Positions 5,438-12,571 of a DNA stretch of 22,230 bases are shown here, piece after piece (within the stretch, counting starts at the first letter, position 1; the number at the start of each line of letters is the position of its first letter). Both the position numbers and the translations under genes were made by a program. Location: positions 1-22,230 of the IMG/VR virus record IMGVR_UViG_3300036770_005873; one strand, 5' to 3'. Source of the DNA: a virus. The notes beneath the pieces were generated by a model. It was not told the DNA's origin. It worked only from the letters and a program-made list of their open reading frames with translations, and made no database searches.

Positions 5438-6301
5438 TTACTTAATTCTCCAAATTGAATCAGATCCTTGTGTTAATGGCCCACCCTCTTTACGGCCTGA
5501 TAGAATATCTAACATATTATCAATTTTTTCGCCTCCCTTACCTAACACACCGAATTTTCCATAGTGTTGGTCTCTACAAGCCTGAACAATTCTCCTTGCT
5601 TTAGCAATTGTTGCAGGGTCAACAACGATACTATTTTTTTGCTTAAAAGATGTGTAAAAATCTTTAATGTTTTTTCTACAAACTGATTTATTAACCGACT
5701 GATTATCTAAAATGTCACTTAAAATACTATCTTGTCTTTTAAGTGTTGATTGTTGATTAGCGTCCGTATACCCTGCTGCAGGTCCTGTTTGAGTTGGTTG
5801 AGCGACGGGTTGAGTTTGAGTTGGTTGGGCAACCGGCTGAGCTTGTGTTGGTTGAGTACCAGATTGAATTTGTTTGAAGAATTCTTCTGCGTTTTTACTG
5901 TCAAAATTCAACTTACCTGAATTACTTTTCATAGTAAAGTTTGAATCACCGTTACAACTCCATGAACCTTCATCAGTTAAAGTTCCTTCCGAAAACTGTT
6001 TCCAAGTTCTGTTTTTTCCATTATTCGCGCTAAAAAATTTCCAAATTAGTTTCGAAGTTAATGTTACTTCCATCTCACTAATTCCTGTCACTGAATTTCT
6101 ATTGAACTTGGCACCCTTGAAATAAAAATAAGTTTTTGTTTGAAAATAATTTTTAATACATGAAAGTGGGTCGGGTGAGCTAGATTGTGCTTGTTCCGAT
6201 ACAACCTTTTTATTTTCAACAGAAGTTTTTGACAAATCATACTTCATCATCAACTTTACTCTCTCTAACGCTTCTTCGGGGCTATATTTTGGTTGAACCA
6301 T
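5438..6301 (-). CDS. multidomain protein with Q/P/T repeat linker, putative virion protein
   Basis: This 287-residue protein has three parts. The N-terminal module (YSPEEALERVKLMMKYDLSK, residues 5-24) is a short amphipathic helix and looks like a reusable tag. Residues about 45-145 form a beta-rich domain with WKFFSANNGKNRTW and SEGTLTDEGSWSC. A linker of repeated QPTQ(A/T)QPVA units follows (about 148-172). The C-terminal domain holds VCRKNIKDFYTSF and ARRIVQACRDQHYGKFG, with two cysteines that could pair. No enzyme motif is seen. The repeat linker and modular build suggest a virion or internal-head protein. A TATAAATA box lies 17 nt upstream of the ATG. Confidence 0.7.
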   Translation of the reverse strand: MVQPKYSPEEALERVKLMMKYDLSKTSVENKKVVSEQAQSSSPDPLSCIKNYFQTKTYFYFKGAKFNRNSVTGISEMEVTLTSKLIWKFFSANNGKNRTWKQFSEGTLTDEGSWSCNGDSNFTMKSNSGKLNFDSKNAEEFFKQIQSGTQPTQAQPVAQPTQTQPVAQPTQTGPAAGYTDANQQSTLKRQDSILSDILDNQSVNKSVCRKNIKDFYTSFKQKNSIVVDPATIAKARRIVQACRDQHYGKFGVLGKGGEKIDNMLDILSGRKEGGPLTQGSDSIWRIK

Positions 6302-6318
6302 AATTGACTAATTTATAT

Positions 6319-6326
6319 TATAAATA
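6319..6326 (-). promoter_or_regulatory. TATTTATA box upstream of the Q/P-repeat gene
   Basis: Coding-strand context GTGTATTTATAATA, 17 nt before the ATG. Same box as at 9086-9093 and 17234-17241, which have 15-16 nt gaps. Confidence 0.4.
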
Positions 6327-6334
6327 CACGTAAT

Positions 6335-6574
6335 TTACCAAATTTGATTGGCGGCTCCTCTCGTAAGACCTGTACTGTGTTTTTCACCTGCAAGACCTAA
6401 CATATTTGCCTTACCTCTTGTAATTGTATATGTGTCAGACCATTTTGGAACTTTCCCTCCACCTCCTGATGCCGGAGCTGATCCAGCATCATCTTGTTCA
6501 CCCATTTCATCTTTAGTTTCAATTTGAGAATACTTTGAAAAAAAATCTATAAGGAAGTCAACGTCTAATATCAT
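6335..6574 (-). CDS. small protein of unknown function with Gly/Ala linker
   Basis: This 79-residue protein has a hydrophobic N-terminal helix (ILDVDFLIDFFSKYSQI), a flexible acidic and glycine-rich linker (DDAGSAPASGGGGKVPKW) and a basic C-terminus ending in GLTRGAANQIW. The start ATG (6572-6574) is 3 nt after a TATTTATT box. It precedes the Q/P-repeat gene by 33 nt. The short tail with RG-ANQ-type residues looks like a virion protein tail, but I do not recognise the family. Confidence 0.6.
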   Translation of the reverse strand: MILDVDFLIDFFSKYSQIETKDEMGEQDDAGSAPASGGGGKVPKWSDTYTITRGKANMLGLAGEKHSTGLTRGAANQIW

Positions 6575-6577
6575 ACT

Positions 6578-6585
6578 AATAAATA
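6578..6585 (-). promoter_or_regulatory. TATTTATT box 3 nt upstream of a start codon
   Basis: Coding-strand context AAATATTTATTAGTATG. The box-to-ATG spacing of three bases is identical to that at 1639-1646 and 15275-15282. Confidence 0.35.
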
Positions 6586-6618
6586 TTTGTTTAATTAGAA
6601 AATTTTTTCTTATCTTTA
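6586..6618 (+). promoter_or_regulatory. possible host-type promoter for lipoprotein gene
   Basis: TTTG (6586-6589), 21 nt spacer, TATCTTTA (6611-6618, 7/8 to TAnnTTTG). The ATG is only 4 nt further, so transcription would begin at or next to the start codon, giving a nearly leaderless mRNA. Confidence 0.45.
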
Positions 6619-6622
6619 GAAG

Positions 6623-7150
6623 ATGAAAAAGATTATACTGATAATTCTTTTATTTCTAACCTCTTGTCAATTCTACGTCACCGAAATTAAGGATGTCACG
6701 TTGAGTGGTAAGTACGTTGTTTCCAAATTGGAGATTACTAGTGTTGACCAAAGCAACCCGAGAATTGAAAAATTCTTTATTAACCAAACATATGTTAATA
6801 ATGCATTAGGTCACCCGTTTAACAAAATTCAAATAAATAATTTTTATATTCATTTCGACTATTCTACAATAAGAATGGGGGAAATTCAAGTTGAAGATGG
6901 TCGAGATATTTGGGAATATGGGATGTCACCAAAAGAAATTTTCTACAGAGTATTTGGTACAACACCTTTTCATTCAGGTTATCTTGAATTTGATTACTTA
7001 TCAAAAGATGGTTCCCGTAGGTCAATGAAATTTATTATCGAAGATGATGGATTGGAAACTCTCCAATTGAGGTCGACAGGAATTTGGCCAAACAATCAAT
7101 TTGGAGAAAAACAAACAATGACTTTATTTTTGACCCGAGTTGGTCCTTAA
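6623..7150 (+). CDS. lipoprotein of unknown function
   Basis: The 175-residue protein starts MKKIILIILLFLTSCQFYV. This is a lipoprotein signal peptide with lipobox LTSC and modified cysteine C15. The mature part is beta-rich (QINNFYIHFDY, GYLEFDYLSKDGSRRSMKFIIEDDG, QTMTLFLTRVGP) and could be a lipocalin-like or small beta-sandwich domain. It is a single plus-strand gene among minus-strand genes, with its own promoter, and its stop overlaps the convergent neighbour by 4 nt. Phage lipoproteins often block superinfection from the periplasmic side of the outer membrane; that role is only inferred. Family not recognised. Confidence 0.8.
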   Translation: MKKIILIILLFLTSCQFYVTEIKDVTLSGKYVVSKLEITSVDQSNPRIEKFFINQTYVNNALGHPFNKIQINNFYIHFDYSTIRMGEIQVEDGRDIWEYGMSPKEIFYRVFGTTPFHSGYLEFDYLSKDGSRRSMKFIIEDDGLETLQLRSTGIWPNNQFGEKQTMTLFLTRVGP

Positions 7151-7449
7151 TAAAATTCAGGTTGTGGGATTGAATCCGAATTGACAATATAATATTCATT
7201 CAAAAAAGACATCAACTCGTCTTCATCCAATTCAACTTTTTCTTCGTCGTCATAAAAATCTTCCTCAAGGTCATCATCAAAAAAATCGAAAGATTCTGTT
7301 ATCAAATCGAACCCATAACTTTCAACTACATCATAATTGATAGTGTCGATTCTTACAACATCTTCTTCGTCCTCAATAGTTCTGAACGAAACTTCCAATA
7401 GGTTTTTCTCACTATTGAAATAGTAAGATACAATTTCCTTTATTTCCAT
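7147..7449 (-). CDS. small acidic protein of unknown function
   Basis: From the ATG at 7449 the protein has 100 residues (MEIKEIVSYYFNSEKN...). A TTG start at 7470 would add seven residues but gives a poor N-terminus. The first half is a two- or three-stranded beta sheet (LLEVSFRTIEDEEDVVRIDT). The second half is strongly acidic (DDDLEEDFYDDEEKVELDEDE). The stop overlaps the stop of the lipoprotein gene by 4 nt. Its acidity could suit a DNA-mimic or scaffold role; no evidence beyond composition. Confidence 0.65.
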   Translation of the reverse strand: MEIKEIVSYYFNSEKNLLEVSFRTIEDEEDVVRIDTINYDVVESYGFDLITESFDFFDDDLEEDFYDDEEKVELDEDELMSFLNEYYIVNSDSIPQPEFY

Positions 7450-7513
7450 ATGGCAACAATTTAATAACAAATATTAGAAAATATATGAAAAGTTATATTT
7501 TTGTCGGAATTAA

Positions 7514-7542
7514 ATAAAAAAACCCCATATTACTATGGGGTT
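7514..7542 (-). terminator. rho-independent terminator after the zinc-ribbon protein gene
   Basis: On the minus strand AACCCCAT (7542-7535) pairs with ATGGGGTT (7528-7521) around a 6-nt loop and is followed by seven T. It terminates transcription coming from the gene at 7591-9069. Confidence 0.85.
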
Positions 7543-7545
7543 GAA

Positions 7546-7581
7546 ACTCGTTTGAGTCGGTCCTACGATTCTATCCTTAGG
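7546..7581 (-). other. two small hairpins in 3' untranslated region
   Basis: ACTC-GTTT-GAGT (7546-7557) and CCTA...TAGG (7562-7565 with 7578-7581) stand between the stop codon at 7591 and the terminator. They may simply extend terminator structure or protect the mRNA 3' end. Confidence 0.3.
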
Positions 7582-7590
7582 AGGGGTAAT

Positions 7591-9069
7591 TTATTTAATA
7601 ATCTTCATTCTACTCATCATTTCATTAATTTTGGTTTTCTGATTGTGGAAAGATTCTTGTAAATCTTCATCTATGTCAAATTCTTCCTCATCTTCAACTT
7701 CCATCTCATCGATTTCTTCTTCGTAATAACTCGATCTTTGATATGGTCCTGCCTTACCTGGCCCTTCAGAGTCAAAATCATATGGGGGGTCCATTTCACC
7801 ATAAATTCCTTGGGAGCCTGATACATCGACTTCGTCTATTTCATCCGCAAATGCCGACTCCATGAACATAAAGTCCTCTTCTTCTTCCTCTTCTTGTCCT
7901 CCACATTCTTCCATATACTCTATGATTAAATCTTCACCGAACCAATCCTTACACAAATCATGAACTTCATAGTAGAAATCAGAATGTAATTCTTGTTCAG
8001 TTTCAACAAAAAAAGTATCTAATGCATTAGAAATAACATTATCTGCATATTCAAATTCATCACCGAAGTCTTTGCAAGCATCGAATTGGTCTTTTTCATA
8101 TTCAATAAAAGTTAACAAATTCGGATAAGTAATTCCTCTTCTTTTATATCTCATCATATCATCAGGAGACATTTCTTGTTCTTCCATTTCTCCTTCAGTT
8201 GGATAAACATCTCCACCAGCCATTGGTCCATCAGAAACAAAATCGTAAGCAGGTTTAATATTACTTAAGTCCATATCAGGAGCATTTCCACCTCCTGTAT
8301 AACCTTGTTCGTCGATAGTTTCTTTACCTTGTAATAAGTCTTTATCGATAAGACCTACTCTAATTAAACGATTCAATAATGTTTTTCTTGGTAATTTTCT
8401 TAAGTATCTGATTACAATTGGAGGAATATCGTCACCATATTGTCCAAACAAGTTATTTAGAATCTCATTTTCTTGAGGAGTTGGGATAAATGAAGCTCTT
8501 GCTCGGGACGCTTTCATACCTCTTTTTCCCATCTCATAAGGTTTTCCGTCTGTAATATCTTCATCCATTTCTTCACCTGCTTGAATATCTTCAAACCCGT
8601 CGTCTTCATTGTCAGGGTCTTCGTATTCACCTTCCGATTTTATTTTTTTCATGTGATGCATTTTTTCAAATGTGCCATAATCATTACCACCACCTTCAAC
8701 ATAGTCAAAGTCATTATCTCCTAAATCCTTAACGTTATAGATGTCGTCTAATTTACCAACACCTTCTTCCATTTCTCCTCCACCACATTGCTCACAAATA
8801 CCTTCGGTCATTCGACCTCCACATTGCTCACACATTTCTTTGGATTCAACTTGTTCGTTAATTCCCATATTTGTATATTTCTTAACTTCACCTTTGTTGT
8901 TTACAACCATTCCGTCTTTATCACCAGCAAAATCGTAAGTGTATAAAGGTTGGGTGTTAGACACCTGTGGTTGCATGGTTTGGTATCCATTGTACAAACT
9001 TTTGTGTTGGTCCAAAATATTTTGTTTTTCAGTTGCGGACAATTGCCCTAATCCAAAGTATCCTCTCAT
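7591..9069 (-). CDS. large acidic protein with zinc ribbon and repeated YDF-GP motifs, putative head protein
   Basis: This 492-residue protein starts with an N-terminal module (GLGQLSATEKQNILDQHKSL, residues 6-25) followed by YNGY. Two CxxC knuckles (C80/C83 and C92/C95, each CEQCGG) form a probable zinc ribbon. A long acidic region follows, then a helical domain (PTPQENEILNNLFGQYGDD...IRYLRKLPRKTLLNRLI, about residues 197-245) and a second compact segment (TFIEYEKDQFDACKDFGDEFEY...FGEDLIIEYMEECGG). Short motifs recur: YTYDFAGDKDG, PAYDFVSDGPMAGG and PPYDFDSEGPGKAG. High acidity and a modular N-terminus suggest a scaffold or internal head protein. It has a TATAAATA box upstream and a strong terminator downstream. 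Confidence 0.75.
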   Translation of the reverse strand: MRGYFGLGQLSATEKQNILDQHKSLYNGYQTMQPQVSNTQPLYTYDFAGDKDGMVVNNKGEVKKYTNMGINEQVESKEMCEQCGGRMTEGICEQCGGGEMEEGVGKLDDIYNVKDLGDNDFDYVEGGGNDYGTFEKMHHMKKIKSEGEYEDPDNEDDGFEDIQAGEEMDEDITDGKPYEMGKRGMKASRARASFIPTPQENEILNNLFGQYGDDIPPIVIRYLRKLPRKTLLNRLIRVGLIDKDLLQGKETIDEQGYTGGGNAPDMDLSNIKPAYDFVSDGPMAGGDVYPTEGEMEEQEMSPDDMMRYKRRGITYPNLLTFIEYEKDQFDACKDFGDEFEYADNVISNALDTFFVETEQELHSDFYYEVHDLCKDWFGEDLIIEYMEECGGQEEEEEEDFMFMESAFADEIDEVDVSGSQGIYGEMDPPYDFDSEGPGKAGPYQRSSYYEEEIDEMEVEDEEEFDIDEDLQESFHNQKTKINEMMSRMKIIK

Positions 9070-9085
9070 AAGAATCTATTTTTAA

Positions 9086-9093
9086 TATAAATA
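9086..9093 (-). promoter_or_regulatory. TATTTATA box upstream of the zinc-ribbon protein gene
   Basis: Coding-strand context AAGTATTTATATTA, 16 nt before the ATG at 9069. It is a perfect 8/8 match to the longer-gap group of boxes. Confidence 0.4.
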
Positions 9094-9154
9094 CTTTTAA
9101 TTTTTTATTTTTTCCATTTGACATTCTGAAACTTAAAATCTATTATTTTATTAC

Positions 9155-9229
9155 ACAAGTGAGACCTGTATTTTCATCCGATAGTATCTTGGTAATTTAT
9201 TTATCGCCTCAATTTACGGGCTCACTTGT
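9155..9229 (+). ncRNA. structured RNA element E ahead of the plus-strand operon
   Basis: A 9-bp stem (ACAAGTGAG with CTCACTTGT, 9155-9163 with 9221-9229), one bulged A, then six more pairs (CCTGTA with TACGGG, one G-U) close a 44-nt interior. The interior has its own CGATA/TATCG stem (9179-9183 with 9202-9206). It ends 12 nt before the first ATG of the operon. A TTTG at 9117-9120 is suitably placed for a -33 box, but the -7 match is poor. It could be a leader control element or a separate small RNA. Confidence 0.45.
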
Positions 9230-9241
9230 TACTTAACTACT

Positions 9242-9496
9242 ATGACAATCAACGACTACGACATCCACGAATACGCTGAAGGTGCCATCATTCTCGATGG
9301 ACTTGATGAAGCAATTATCGGAATCGTTGAGGAGTTCGGCAACGGTCCTCGAATCCTTTATTCAAAAAACAAAATCCTTAACATTTTATGTGAAAGAGAT
9401 TTAATGACACATTCTGAGGCAGAAGAATTTTACGATTACAATATCATCGGTCTTTACGCTGGAGAACAAAATCCAGTATTCTTGGTCTCCGAGTAA
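9242..9496 (+). CDS. conserved-looking small phage protein, unknown function
   Basis: This 84-residue soluble acidic protein has alternating strands and helices: AIILDGLDEAIIGIVEEFGNGPRILYSKNKIL, then a helix ERDLMTHSEAEEFYDYNI, then IGLYAGEQNPVFLV. The glycine/proline pattern is that of a compact alpha/beta fold. I believe related proteins occur in other tailed phages, but I cannot name a family. First gene of the operon, directly behind RNA element E. Confidence 0.8.
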   Translation: MTINDYDIHEYAEGAIILDGLDEAIIGIVEEFGNGPRILYSKNKILNILCERDLMTHSEAEEFYDYNIIGLYAGEQNPVFLVSE

Positions 9497-9526
9497 TTTT
9501 TTCTTATTATTGTAAAAAACAAAAAA

Positions 9527-9709
9527 ATGGATTGGAAAGTAAATTACAGTAACCTTAGAAAGGTCCCAGGAAAATATTGGATAATTCCATGTATATCTAT
9601 TTGGTATGATCAATATTACTTCTTGGAATTAGGAGTAAACACTCCAGCCTTTGGTCTTAATGTTTCTTTTTTTAATTTTGCTTACGGAATAGTCATACAA
9701 AAACAATAA
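9527..9709 (+). CDS. small protein of unknown function, possibly beta-rich
   Basis: 60 residues, rich in aromatic residues (KYWIIPCISIWYDQYYFLELG...FGLNVSFFNFAYGIVIQK), consistent with a small beta sheet. It starts after an A-rich stretch and ends 8 nt before the next gene, which fits the operon packing. An antisense ORF overlaps it but breaks the operon order. Confidence 0.6.
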   Translation: MDWKVNYSNLRKVPGKYWIIPCISIWYDQYYFLELGVNTPAFGLNVSFFNFAYGIVIQKQ

Positions 9710-9717
9710 AATAATAT

Positions 9718-10038
9718 ATGAAAATTTTTTGTAAATTAGGATTTCATCGATGGAAAACCACAAAGGAAAAACACTCTGTCATCAACCATCCACACAATCG
9801 AGAATTTATTCGAATTATTGTTAGAGAATGTCAATTTTGTGGAGAAAGACAACGTTGGATTGTGTCGACTGATTCACATACAAAAGGTCGTTGGGAATCT
9901 TTCCCATTTCAAATTGGAGATTTAATAAACTATGAAAATATAATTACAGATGCAAACACTACTATTCAACACAAAAACAAAACACGTGACCTTATACGAA
10001 GAAACACCGGGGTCAAAAATACTATATACGTTTCGTGA
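9718..10038 (+). CDS. zinc-ribbon-like small protein
   Basis: 106 residues. The N-terminus MKIFCKLGFHRWKTT followed by a later CQFCGERQRW suggests metal ligands C5, H10 and CxxC (C38/C41 region), as in short phage proteins of this type. The last third (from about residue 78) overlaps by 89 nt with the next ORF in another frame. Its composition there is less protein-like, so the true C-terminus is uncertain. Confidence 0.65.
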   Translation: MKIFCKLGFHRWKTTKEKHSVINHPHNREFIRIIVRECQFCGERQRWIVSTDSHTKGRWESFPFQIGDLINYENIITDANTTIQHKNKTRDLIRRNTGVKNTIYVS

Positions 10039-10168
10039 TGTACCGACAGTAAAAGTTATGGAAACTTACTACGAAGTGATAAGTAAGCAAACAATTGATG
10101 GTTCAGAAACTCGAGTACCTGTCGCCAGATTTCCAATCTCAAGTACTAACATGATAATTGATAATTAA
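9950..10168 (+). CDS. small protein of unknown function overlapping upstream gene
   Basis: 72 residues from the ATG at 9950. The segment TLYEETPGSKILYTFRDV, then VMETYYEVISKQ and VPVARFPISSTNMI, clearly looks coding. The start is uncertain: the ATG gives an 89-nt overlap with the preceding gene, and GTG at 9985 would shorten it. It ends 3 nt before the next gene. Confidence 0.65.
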   Translation: MQTLLFNTKTKHVTLYEETPGSKILYTFRDVPTVKVMETYYEVISKQTIDGSETRVPVARFPISSTNMIIDN

Positions 10169-10171
10169 ATT

Positions 10172-10375
10172 ATGACGAAAAAAATTGTAAGTTTAATCAA
10201 AAGATTTTTACCACCCATTTTGTTGGGGATTTTCTTGGTTTTTTCTATCATACCATTGACAGAATCTACAAATTTTTTTATTTCAACAATCTCAACAATT
10301 TTGGGAGGAATTTTAATTTCACTTGTGGTTTATCTTCTTTTTTTTCGTATCTTTAGGGGTACTGAAAAAAAATGA
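10172..10375 (+). CDS. two-span membrane protein
   Basis: 67 residues. Basic N-terminus (MTKKIVSLIKRF), hydrophobic helix about 13-27 (PPILLGIFLVFSIIPL), short hydrophilic turn (TESTN), second helix about 35-58 (FISTISTILGGILISLVVYL), then a basic tail. Its stop overlaps the RNA ligase ATG by 4 nt (ATGA). Function unknown. Confidence 0.7.
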   Translation: MTKKIVSLIKRFLPPILLGIFLVFSIIPLTESTNFFISTISTILGGILISLVVYLLFFRIFRGTEKK

Positions 10376-11427
10376 ACTTCGACTTAAACATATTGAACGA
10401 TTACATAGAAAAGGGTTTGGTGGTCAAAAATGACCATCCAACCCTTTCTTTGTCTATTTACAACTACACCAGAAAAACCCAATACGAAAAATTGTGGGAT
10501 AATATCACCAAAAGTTGTAGGGGATTGATTTTAGATAATCAAGGGAATGTAATCGCTAAGTCATTCGACAAATTTTTCAATTTAGAGGAGCATACCCCTA
10601 CCGAAATACCTAACGAAGATTTTGAAGTTTATGAAAAACTTGATGGGTCTTTGGGGATTTTGTTTTGGTATCAAGGGAAATGGATTATTGCAAGTAAGGG
10701 GTCATTTACTTCAGACCAATCAATTAAAGCAAAACAAATATTGGATTCGAAGTATAATGTGGAACCTATCCCAAAAGGGTATACTACTTTAGTCGAAATA
10801 ATTTACCCTCATAATAGAATCGTATGTGATTACGGTGATGATGAATCTTTGGTTGTTTTGGCAATGATAAGTAATGCCAACGGTAAAGAACTTGAACATG
10901 ATTCGTTATTGTTGATAAACAAAGAAACAGGATTACCTGTAGTCAAAAAATACGATGGGATTCAAGATTACAAGAGTCTTAAATCCACTATCTCCAAAGA
11001 AAGGGAGGGTTATGTTATCAAATTCAGAAGTGGTCTTAGAATGAAGATAAAGGGTGAAGATTACGTTTGTCTTCACAGAATATTAACCAATTTTTCAAAT
11101 GTAGACATTTGGGAATATTTGAAAGATAATAAAGACTTGAATGTATTATTGGATAGAGTCCCTGATGAATTTGATTCTTGGGTTAAATCCACCGTTAGAG
11201 ATTTAGTTTTCAAATATGAAAATATTCTCAAAGAATATACTGAGATATTCAATGAACTGAAATTAAAAAATTTGGGACAAAAAGATTTTGCTGAGAATGC
11301 GAAAGGATATGACCATCCATCAATATTATTCAGTATGTTGAATGGAAAAGATGTGTCTCCATTTATTTGGAAATTAATTAGACCTGAGTATAGTAAACCA
11401 TTTTGGCAAAAAGAAATAGAATCATGA
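10372..11427 (+). CDS. RNA ligase, T4 Rnl1 family
   Basis: 351 residues with the nucleotidyltransferase motifs in order. An N-terminal SCRGLILDNQGNVIAKSFDKFFN block (about 48-70) comes first. Motif I is EKLDGS, with K89 as the residue to be adenylated. Later come motif III-like VEIIYPHNRIVCDYG, motif IV EGYVIKFRSG and motif V MKIKGEDYV. The family joins 5'-phosphate and 3'-hydroxyl RNA ends with ATP; T4 Rnl1 repairs tRNA cut by host anticodon nucleases. The length is close to T4 Rnl1. The four phage tRNAs make the tRNA-repair role plausible, though no polynucleotide kinase/phosphatase is visible in this window. It is joined by 4-nt overlaps to both neighbours. Confidence 0.92.
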   Translation: MNFDLNILNDYIEKGLVVKNDHPTLSLSIYNYTRKTQYEKLWDNITKSCRGLILDNQGNVIAKSFDKFFNLEEHTPTEIPNEDFEVYEKLDGSLGILFWYQGKWIIASKGSFTSDQSIKAKQILDSKYNVEPIPKGYTTLVEIIYPHNRIVCDYGDDESLVVLAMISNANGKELEHDSLLLINKETGLPVVKKYDGIQDYKSLKSTISKEREGYVIKFRSGLRMKIKGEDYVCLHRILTNFSNVDIWEYLKDNKDLNVLLDRVPDEFDSWVKSTVRDLVFKYENILKEYTEIFNELKLKNLGQKDFAENAKGYDHPSILFSMLNGKDVSPFIWKLIRPEYSKPFWQKEIES

Positions 11428-11624
11428 AACCGAGTTTAGAAAAAATATTGGATAATCACATTGTACACACTGGATTTTTTGATAGAAATTCGGTTGAAAA
11501 ATGTATGGAACAATCTTATGATTTGGGTACTAAAGAATTCATTGAATGGTTATCAAAACAAGACTATCTTTCCGACAACATAAACTACATCATCGAAGAA
11601 TGGGAGAACCAAAATAAATTATGA
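11424..11624 (+). CDS. small protein of unknown function
   Basis: 66 residues from the ATG at 11424, which overlaps the ligase stop as ATGA; an ATG seven codons earlier would overlap more and is less likely. Helical and acidic, with EWLSKQDYLSDNINYIIEEWENQ at the end. Stop overlaps the next ATG by 4 nt. Probably translationally coupled to the ligase. Confidence 0.75.
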   Translation: MKPSLEKILDNHIVHTGFFDRNSVEKCMEQSYDLGTKEFIEWLSKQDYLSDNINYIIEEWENQNKL

Positions 11625-11953
11625 AATATTATCTTTTGGTTTTGGCGTTTCAAATTATGTTCAATATCTTTAAGGTGTTGGAGATAAAATACACGTACGA
11701 GAACAAGTTGAGTTTATTGTTGTACAATTCTATTTACATTAACTTAGTCTCCTTAGCATCAGTGTATTGGTCATTGGATCTTTTGTTCGAAGGTGATTGG
11801 TGGGTAATTCCATTTTATGTTGGTGGAAGTGTTGTCGGAAAGTGGATTGCGATGAGACATGTCGAAAACATTAGATATAAAATATTCAAACTCTTTGGAA
11901 AAAAAATAAGTAAATTACAAAATAAACTACCTATCCAAAATGAAGACAACTAG
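11621..11953 (+). CDS. membrane protein, about three helices
   Basis: 110 residues. Hydrophobic segments at about 3-17 (YYLLVLAFQIMFNIF), 30-50 (LSLLLYNSIYINLVSLASVYW) and 60-78 (WVIPFYVGGSVVGKWIAM), followed by a basic amphipathic tail (ENIRYKIFKLFGKKISKL). Inner-membrane location is likely. Start and end overlap the neighbours (4 and 14 nt). Function unknown. Confidence 0.75.
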   Translation: MKYYLLVLAFQIMFNIFKVLEIKYTYENKLSLLLYNSIYINLVSLASVYWSLDLLFEGDWWVIPFYVGGSVVGKWIAMRHVENIRYKIFKLFGKKISKLQNKLPIQNEDN

Positions 11954-12563
11954 TAAATTCGGTCCATTTAAGGACAACAGACCTTTTGATGAGAAAGCTT
12001 TGGATTTTATACAAAGTCTTCTATTTTGGAGAGGTAGGAAGAAAGGAGTGATTTTTACTCGAAATATTTCTTTGGACGAAATCCGAGCAGTTTTTTTTCC
12101 AAAAAATTTTTACGAAAAATATCATTATTTAGGACAAGTTCCTTACCGACAAGATGGAAAATTGTTCAAAGCATTGTACCCTTTAGTACTTGCTATGGAT
12201 TATGAAGCAAAACCAAAATGGTGCCCAAGATGGGTTCTTCGTTTCCTACACTTGTTCGGTTCTGATAACTCCATTGTAAGAGTTCGTAATTTCACTTTAC
12301 ATAACTGGGAGAAAAAACTCACAAAAGGAATAATGATGTGGGATTACAAAACCAAGTGGACTGAGTATGATTTGAGGATTTCAATTAATGCTCCAAAACA
12401 TCTTCAGGATTTAGCGGATTACATCGAAACGGGATATTATTCAAAAGGGAGACAAGAAGAATTAGTGGGGCAAATAAAGGCTATCGATCCAAATGCAAAA
12501 ATAGTTTGGGGTAGTGTAGATAGATTAGTTGACCAATTAAATAGATTAAGAGATAGTAAATAA
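11940..12563 (+). CDS. protein of unknown function
   Basis: 207 residues, mixed helices and strands, rich in Trp/Phe and basic residues (SLLFWRGRKKGVIFTR, KPKWCPRWVLRFLHLFG, NWEKKLTKGIMMWDYKTKWTEYDLRI). The C-terminal part (DLADYIETGYYSKGRQEELVGQI) is helical. No catalytic signature is recognised; the basic N-terminal half could bind nucleic acid. It starts 14 nt inside the previous gene. Confidence 0.7.
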   Translation: MKTTSKFGPFKDNRPFDEKALDFIQSLLFWRGRKKGVIFTRNISLDEIRAVFFPKNFYEKYHYLGQVPYRQDGKLFKALYPLVLAMDYEAKPKWCPRWVLRFLHLFGSDNSIVRVRNFTLHNWEKKLTKGIMMWDYKTKWTEYDLRISINAPKHLQDLADYIETGYYSKGRQEELVGQIKAIDPNAKIVWGSVDRLVDQLNRLRDSK

Positions 12564-12571
12564 TTACTAAC

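Noticed and set aside
6319-9093. TATAAATA boxes as T4-type late promoters
   Set aside because: The T4 consensus lies on the strand opposite to the downstream genes; relative to the genes the box reads TATTTATA in every case, including the plus-strand gene at 15305. Thus only a different factor would fit.
9401-9613. Minus-strand ORF opposite the first operon genes
   Set aside because: It overlaps two plus-strand ORFs that fit operon spacing, and has no recognisable features.
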